DNA from: JADFXI01 sp963784135
Lineage (GTDB): Bacteria; Nitrospirota; Thermodesulfovibrionia; Thermodesulfovibrionales; Dissulfurispiraceae
NCBI GenBank assembly: GCA_963784135.1
Contig: CAWAQG010000004.1
Location: 124,001-188,000, forward strand
Direction: 5' to 3'
DNA: 64,000 nucleotides
Under the pieces are notes generated by a model. That model saw only the letters and a list, made by a program, of their open reading frames with translations, was not told where the DNA came from and did not search any database. A program made the position numbers and the translations under genes. Positions within the stretch are counted from its first letter, which is position 1. Each line of letters begins with the position of its first letter. Positions 59,467-64,000 of this stretch are shown piece by piece.

Positions 59467-62178
59467 ATGGCGACTCTTTATATAGATAATAAGCCTTATA
59501 CCGTTCAGGAAGGGGACAACCTTCTCCATGCATGCCTGTCCCTGGGCTTTAATATACCATATTTCTGCTGGCATCCTGCTTTGCATTCTGTAGGGGCCTG
59601 CCGGCAGTGCGCCGTGAAACAGTTTAAAGACGAGCATGACGAGCGCGGAAGGATAGTAATGTCCTGCATGACGCCTGTTGCGGACGGTGCGCGCATCTCT
59701 ATTGACGACCCGGAGGTACTGGCTTTCAGGAAGAGCATAATCGAGTTCCTTATGCTCAATCACCCGCATGACTGTCCTGTTTGCGATGAAGGAGGAGAAT
59801 GCCACCTCCAGGATATGACTGTAATGACAGGGCATAATTACCGCAGGTCCAGGTTCAAAAAACGCACTTACCGGAACCAAAACCTTGGTCCTTTTATTAA
59901 CCACGAAATGGACCGCTGTATTCAATGTTACCGCTGCGTCAGGTTTTACAGGGACTATGCTGGGGGGCGTGACCTCGAGGTCTTTGCCTCCCATGACCAC
60001 GTATACTTCGGCAGGCATGAGGATGGCGTTCTCGAAAACGAATTCAGCGGCAATCTTGTCGAGATATGTCCGACAGGGGTTTTTACAGATAAGACGCTCA
60101 AGCGCCATTATTCCCGCAAATGGGACCTGCAGACCGCCCCGTCAGTCTGCGTTCATTGCGGATTAGGCTGCAATACTATTCCCGGAGAGCGCTATGGCGT
60201 CCTGCGACGAATACAGAACCGCTACAATGATGCGGTGAACAGGTATTTCCTGTGCGACCGCGGGCGTTATGGTTATGAGTTTGTGAACAGTGAACGCCGC
60301 ATAAGGGAGCCAATGCTGAAGCGTTCCGCTCTGCCGGTCCCCAAAGGGGAGGTAATGCAGCACCTCTCGCGGCTTCTCTATTTCGGCTCACGGGTGATCG
60401 GCATAGGTTCTCCCCGTGCGTCGCTTGAGGCAAATTTTGCCCTGCGCTCGCTTGTCGGAGAGGAACATTTTTATACCGGCCTGTCGGAAGGGGATGCGCG
60501 TCTTCTGGCAAAAATCGTAAAAGTTCTGAAAGATGGTCCGGCCCGTTCCCCTTCGCTCCGGGAGGTCGGGTCAGCCGATGCGGTTTTTGTTCTCGGCGAG
60601 GATGTCACCAATTCGGCCCCTCTTCTGGCCCTGGCCCTGCGCCGGTCAGTGAGGCGCAAGCCGATGGAAATTGCAAGGCGGCTGCATATCCCGGAGTGGG
60701 ATGACGCGGCAGTGCGCGGGGCGATACAGCAGTTGAAGGGGCCGCTTTTTCTGGCCACTCCTTACGGGACAAAGCTTGAGGAGGTGTCCTCATATACCTA
60801 TCATGCTGCGCCTGACGATCTGGCAAGGTTCGGGTTTGCAGTGGCACATGAGCTGGACAACAGCTCTCCTGCCGTGAGCGGCTTGTCGAATGACCTGCAT
60901 GAACTCGCTGCCGGTGTTGCCCGCGCTTTAAAGGAAGCGCAGCAGCCGCTCGTTGTTTCGGGCACCGGCTGCGGCAGTGAGGCTGTAATTGAGGCTGCTG
61001 CCAATATTGCGTGGGCACTTTGCAGGGAAGGCCGTTCAGCAGACCTCTGTTTTGCTGTGCCCGAATGCAATAGCCTGGGAGTTGCACTTATGGGCGGGGG
61101 CAGCGTGGGTGATGCATTCAGGACAGTTAATAATGGCGCGGCGGACACGGTGATTGTTCTTGAAAATGATCTATACCGGAGAGCGGAGCGGCAAGAGGTA
61201 GACAGGTTTTTGGAACTGGTGCGACACGTTATCGTCATTGATCATAGCATGACAGAAACGGCGTCTAAAGCCGATATTGTTGTCCCTTCCGCCGCATTTG
61301 CAGAGACGGACGGCACACTGGTGAATAATGAGGGCCGTGCGCAGCGGTTCTACCGGGTATTCGTGCCTCACGGAAATATGCAGGAGAGTTGGCGATTGCT
61401 GCGGGACATCATGTCTGCTTCCGGTCGCCCCGGCGCAAAAGAATGGATGGCGCCGGAAGATGTTGCACGGACAGTGGAGAAGGAGATACCCCTTTTCGGC
61501 GGGATTGCAGAGAGCGCACCACGTGCGGATTTTCGCATCGTCGGGCAGAAAATTCCCAGGCAGTCTCACAGACACAGCGGACGGACCGCCATGCACTCCG
61601 ATATTTCCATACATGAGCCAAAGCCGCCTGAAGATCCTGATTCACCTTTTTCTTTCTCTATGGAAGGATATAAAGGGCAACCGCCTGCTGCGCTTGTTCC
61701 ACGCTTCTGGTCACCCGGCTGGAACTCGGTGCAGGCCGTGAATAAATTCCAGAGTGAGGTCGGGGGCCCGCTGCGCGGCGGTGATTCAGGGCAGCGGCTT
61801 TTGGTCCCGGCGCCGGGAAGTGCCCCGGCTTATTTTAATGCAGCGCCGGATGCCTTCTCTATTCGCAAGGACGCGCTGCTCTTTGTCCGGATCTCGCACA
61901 TATTCGGTCCAGAGGAGTTGAGCGCCATGAGTCCCTCTATTTCGGAACGCTCTCCTGTACCGTATGCAGGGCTCAGACCGGAAGATGCGGCACTTTTCAA
62001 TGTGAATGAAGGAGAAGAGTTGCAGCTTGCGCTAAATGGCGCTGAATATCTTCTCCCCGTGAAATACCTGCGTAAACTGCCGGCGGGAGTCGGCGTGTTG
62101 CCTGTTGGATTGCCTATGCTTGAAGGAATAGAATTGCCTGCATGGGGAAGCATAAAAGTCGTGAATCGTGAGACGTGA
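59467..62178 (+). CDS. nuoG: NADH-quinone oxidoreductase subunit G
   Basis: A 903-residue subunit. The N-terminal [2Fe-2S] domain has CWHPALHSVGACRQCAV and CMTPV. HPHDCPVCDEGGECHLQDM supplies the His/Cys-ligated [4Fe-4S] site, and CIQCYRCVRFYRDYAGG a second. An extra cluster motif CVHCGLGCNT leads a molybdopterin-like domain without visible cofactor residues. The last residues (VNRET) and the stop are encoded by the left arm of inverted repeat B, so the true C-terminus may have been replaced by the repeat. Confidence 0.95.
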   Translation: MATLYIDNKPYTVQEGDNLLHACLSLGFNIPYFCWHPALHSVGACRQCAVKQFKDEHDERGRIVMSCMTPVADGARISIDDPEVLAFRKSIIEFLMLNHPHDCPVCDEGGECHLQDMTVMTGHNYRRSRFKKRTYRNQNLGPFINHEMDRCIQCYRCVRFYRDYAGGRDLEVFASHDHVYFGRHEDGVLENEFSGNLVEICPTGVFTDKTLKRHYSRKWDLQTAPSVCVHCGLGCNTIPGERYGVLRRIQNRYNDAVNRYFLCDRGRYGYEFVNSERRIREPMLKRSALPVPKGEVMQHLSRLLYFGSRVIGIGSPRASLEANFALRSLVGEEHFYTGLSEGDARLLAKIVKVLKDGPARSPSLREVGSADAVFVLGEDVTNSAPLLALALRRSVRRKPMEIARRLHIPEWDDAAVRGAIQQLKGPLFLATPYGTKLEEVSSYTYHAAPDDLARFGFAVAHELDNSSPAVSGLSNDLHELAAGVARALKEAQQPLVVSGTGCGSEAVIEAAANIAWALCREGRSADLCFAVPECNSLGVALMGGGSVGDAFRTVNNGAADTVIVLENDLYRRAERQEVDRFLELVRHVIVIDHSMTETASKADIVVPSAAFAETDGTLVNNEGRAQRFYRVFVPHGNMQESWRLLRDIMSASGRPGAKEWMAPEDVARTVEKEIPLFGGIAESAPRADFRIVGQKIPRQSHRHSGRTAMHSDISIHEPKPPEDPDSPFSFSMEGYKGQPPAALVPRFWSPGWNSVQAVNKFQSEVGGPLRGGDSGQRLLVPAPGSAPAYFNAAPDAFSIRKDALLFVRISHIFGPEELSAMSPSISERSPVPYAGLRPEDAALFNVNEGEELQLALNGAEYLLPVKYLRKLPAGVGVLPVGLPMLEGIELPAWGSIKVVNRET

Positions 62179-62256
62179 ATCGTGAAAAGCTGAAAAGCAA
62201 AACACAAAAACAATAAATTTTTTGAGACTTTGACGATTCACGTCTCACGATTCACG
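62160..62256. repeat. Seven-base-period inverted repeat B (nuoG-nuoH)
   Basis: The arms 62160-62183 and 62233-62256 are perfect 24-base inverted copies made of heptamers CGTGAAT CGTGAGA CGTGAAT. About 50 AT-rich bases lie between. The left arm overlaps the end of nuoG; the right arm ends nine bases before the GGAGG of nuoH. Confidence 0.85.
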
Positions 62257-62270
62257 GCCTTTGGAGGATT

Positions 62271-63215
62271 ATGAAGCAACTTGCCATTATTTTTGGTATC
62301 CTCTTTGTCCTGACCACCATCAGTGCGGGACTTATCTGGCTTGAGCGCAGATTGCTCGCGTTATGGCAGGACCGTTACGGTCCGAACCGGGTGGGTCTTT
62401 TCGGCCTGCTGCAGGTGCCGGCCGATATGATCAAGATTTTTGCGAAAGAGGATTGGATACCGCCCTTTGCCGATAAACCGGTGTTTATCTTTGCGCCTGC
62501 CATCATTATGATCAGCGCCTTTATGTCTTTTGCCGTTGTCCCGTTTGCTCCCGGCATCAGCATTGCCAATATGGATATAGGCGTGCTCTTCTTTCTTGCA
62601 ATGTCCTCATTGGGGGTCTACAGCGTTGTTCTTGCGGGATGGGCCTCGGACAGCAAGTACTCGCTTCTTGGAGGCATGCGTGCCGCTGCCCAGATGGTGA
62701 GCTATGAAGTGTTCATGGGGCTTTCGCTTATGGGGGTCGTGATACTGGCCGGATCCTTTAATATCAATGAAATTGTCGAGGCACAACGGAAGTTGTGGTT
62801 TGTAATTCCCCAGTTTCCGGGTTTTGTGATTTTCTTCATTGCCGGGATTGCCGAGACGCACCGTTTGCCTTTCGACCTGCCCGAGTCCGAGAACGAGCTT
62901 GTGGCAGGATATCATACGGAATATTCGGGGATAAAATTCGGAATGTTTTTTGTAGGCGAGTATCTGGGGATAACATTGATTTCGGCGCTTATCGCCACAC
63001 TTTTCTTCGGGGGGTGGCTCGGCCCTTTATTGCCGCCTGTCGTGTGGTTCTTCCTTAAGACTTTTGTTTTTATTTGTTTATTCATATTGTTCAGGGCATC
63101 GTATCCCAGGCCGCGCTATGACCAGGTGATGTTTCTTGCGTGGAAGATAATGCTGCCGCTGGCGCTGTTAAATCTTGTAATCACCGGCGCTATTGTGCTC
63201 CTGGCGTTAAGATAA
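62271..63215 (+). CDS. nuoH: NADH-quinone oxidoreductase subunit H
   Basis: A 314-residue membrane subunit with about eight helices. Typical loops are WLERRLLALWQDRYGPNRVG, QMVSYEVFMGLSLMGVV and the quinone-cavity IAETHRLPFDLPESENELVA with GYHTEYSGIKFGMFF. It links the quinone site to the proton channels. GGAGG precedes the ATG. Confidence 0.96.
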   Translation: MKQLAIIFGILFVLTTISAGLIWLERRLLALWQDRYGPNRVGLFGLLQVPADMIKIFAKEDWIPPFADKPVFIFAPAIIMISAFMSFAVVPFAPGISIANMDIGVLFFLAMSSLGVYSVVLAGWASDSKYSLLGGMRAAAQMVSYEVFMGLSLMGVVILAGSFNINEIVEAQRKLWFVIPQFPGFVIFFIAGIAETHRLPFDLPESENELVAGYHTEYSGIKFGMFFVGEYLGITLISALIATLFFGGWLGPLLPPVVWFFLKTFVFICLFILFRASYPRPRYDQVMFLAWKIMLPLALLNLVITGAIVLLALR

Positions 63216-63222
63216 GGGGGAA

Positions 63223-63741
63223 GTGATGTTTAGTCTGATAAAAGGCGCCTGGGCTGTTCTGCTCCACATGTTCAGTCCGCGGGTGACAATCCAGTATCCG
63301 GAAAAAAAGCCTTATGTGCCGCCCAGATGGAGAGGCCGTATTATTCTTTCGCGGGACCCCGATGGCGGAGAGCGCTGCGTGGCATGCCACCTTTGCGCTG
63401 TTGCGTGCCCTGTCGGCTGCATAGCGCTGCAGGCAGCCGAAGATAGTCACGGCAGGCGCTATCCCGCATTTTTCAGGATCAACTTTTCTCGCTGTATCTT
63501 TTGCGGCTTTTGCGAGGAGGCATGCCCGACGTATGCTATACAGCTTACTACTGATTATGAGATGAGCGAATATAAACGGACTTCGCTTGTTTACGAGAAA
63601 GAGGATTTGCTTATAAGCGGGACGGGGAAATACCCGGACTATAACTTTTACAGGGTCGCGGGATTGGCAATCGGCGGGAAGGACAAGGGTGAGGCCGACA
63701 ATGAGGAGCCGCCGGTGGATGTTAAAAGTTTGCTGCCTTAA
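63223..63741 (+). CDS. nuoI: NADH-quinone oxidoreductase subunit I
   Basis: A 172-residue ferredoxin-like subunit with two [4Fe-4S] motifs, CVACHLCAVACPVGCIAL and CIFCGFCEEACPTYAIQL. It carries clusters N6a and N6b. It starts seven bases after nuoH. Confidence 0.96.
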   Translation: MMFSLIKGAWAVLLHMFSPRVTIQYPEKKPYVPPRWRGRIILSRDPDGGERCVACHLCAVACPVGCIALQAAEDSHGRRYPAFFRINFSRCIFCGFCEEACPTYAIQLTTDYEMSEYKRTSLVYEKEDLLISGTGKYPDYNFYRVAGLAIGGKDKGEADNEEPPVDVKSLLP

Positions 63742-63750
63742 CAGGCAGCA

Positions 63751-63841
63751 GGTTATAGGTAATAGGTCATAGGTTATGGGAGAAGAAAAAAAGCCTTTTT
63801 TGTTTCCACGGCCTATAACCTATGACCTATGACCCATGACC
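63751..63841. repeat. Seven-base-period inverted repeat C (nuoI-nuoJ)
   Basis: The arms 63751-63780 and 63812-63841 are inverted copies matching at 26 of 30 positions. The left arm reads as heptamers GGTTATA GGTAATA (then GGTCATA GGTTATG). The centre has AAAAAAAGCCTTTTTT. It lies just before the AGGAGG of nuoJ. Confidence 0.8.
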
Positions 63842-63863
63842 TTTCTTTTTAGGAGGTGTTTGA

Positions 63864-64000
63864 ATGAATGACCTGTTTTATATATCCGCTGCAGTGGCGG
63901 TTATATCGACAGTTATGGTAATTACAAAACTGAACGCGGTGCATGCGCTGCTGTATCTGATCATATCGCTGCTGGCAGTTGCGATGGTGTTTTTTTCACT
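63864..64000 (+). CDS. nuoJ: NADH-quinone oxidoreductase subunit J, cut by window end
   Basis: The first 45 codons are present: MNDLFYISAAVAVISTVMVI followed by LNAVHALLYLIISLLAVAMV. This is the NuoJ N-terminus with its first helix and the ALLYLIISLL motif. AGGAGG lies before the ATG at 63864. The gene continues beyond the window. Confidence 0.88.
   Translation, partial: MNDLFYISAAVAVISTVMVITKLNAVHALLYLIISLLAVAMVFFS

Noticed and set aside
58957..60108. Long minus-strand frame of 383 codons
   Set aside because: It lies antisense across nuoF and nuoG, both unmistakable, and is best explained by biased codon use.
53816..63841. Heptamer repeats considered as a CRISPR array
   Set aside because: Units are seven bases, contiguous and inverted, with no spacers and no cas genes nearby.

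Overview
The window looks like a chromosomal contig from a Gram-negative, hopanoid-producing, respiratory bacterium, most likely a member of the Nitrospirota (Thermodesulfovibrionia-like) or a related deep lineage. That placement is inferred from the gene mix: a squalene-hopene cyclase/HpnA/HpnH/HpnJ/HpnK cluster, futalosine-type menaquinone synthesis (MqnD), a Rieske/cytochrome b complex with a cytochrome b-cytochrome c fusion, a 14-subunit-type complex I with fused NuoCD, a DsrC-like protein, and an alpha-glucan,water-dikinase homologue. No 16S gene is present, so the taxonomy is not proven.

Layout. 1-3.8 kb (minus): end of a TIM-barrel isomerase-like gene and a large glucan,water-dikinase homologue. 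3.87-5.23 kb: an IS1202/ISNCY-type insertion sequence with a 16-17 bp target duplication. 5.3-14.4 kb: a MerR regulator with a Cys-rich tail, a PBP1A gene whose 3' end is broken by four indels, a DNA methyltransferase-type repair gene, a PhnD-like binding protein plus hybrid histidine kinase, an alpha-glucan phosphorylase and mqnD. 14.6-18.1 kb (plus): rpsB-tsf-pyrH-frr, a 46-residue ORF and a DksA-like gene. 18.1-20.3 kb: truA, a LOG-like protein, a DsrC/TusE-like protein and a GYD protein. 20.3-25.5 kb (minus): pgl, zwf, tal and tkt (pentose phosphate pathway). 25.7-27.1 kb: glycogen synthase. 27.6-34.1 kb (plus): TetR regulator and a complete RND tripartite efflux system. 34.1-46.1 kb: hopanoid synthesis operon (minus), hpnN (minus), and hpnM plus mlaA (plus). 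46.3-51.1 kb: a GGDEF protein, a small protein behind a near-consensus sigma-28 promoter, an EAL-like/HDOD protein, tRNA-Arg(CCT) and a HAD hydrolase. 51.3-64 kb (plus): Rieske protein, cytochrome b/c fusion, 6-phosphogluconate dehydrogenase and nuoA-B-CD-E-F-G-H-I-J (J cut by the window end).

Functionally, carbon storage (glycogen synthase, phosphorylase, dikinase) and the oxidative pentose phosphate pathway (zwf, pgl, gnd, tal, tkt) are interleaved with the membrane systems that would use their output: complex I, the bc-type complex, menaquinone synthesis and hopanoid-containing membranes with HpnN/HpnM/MlaA lipid traffic.

The most unusual structure is a set of inverted tandem repeats with a seven-base period in gaps of the respiratory cluster (53.8, 62.2 and 63.8 kb), one of them encoding the last residues of NuoG. 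Other points worth following are the bacterial glucan,water-dikinase, a Cys/Trp-rich module shared by the MerR regulator and the GGDEF protein, the sigma-28 promoter, and three further 158-173 bp inverted-repeat elements between genes.
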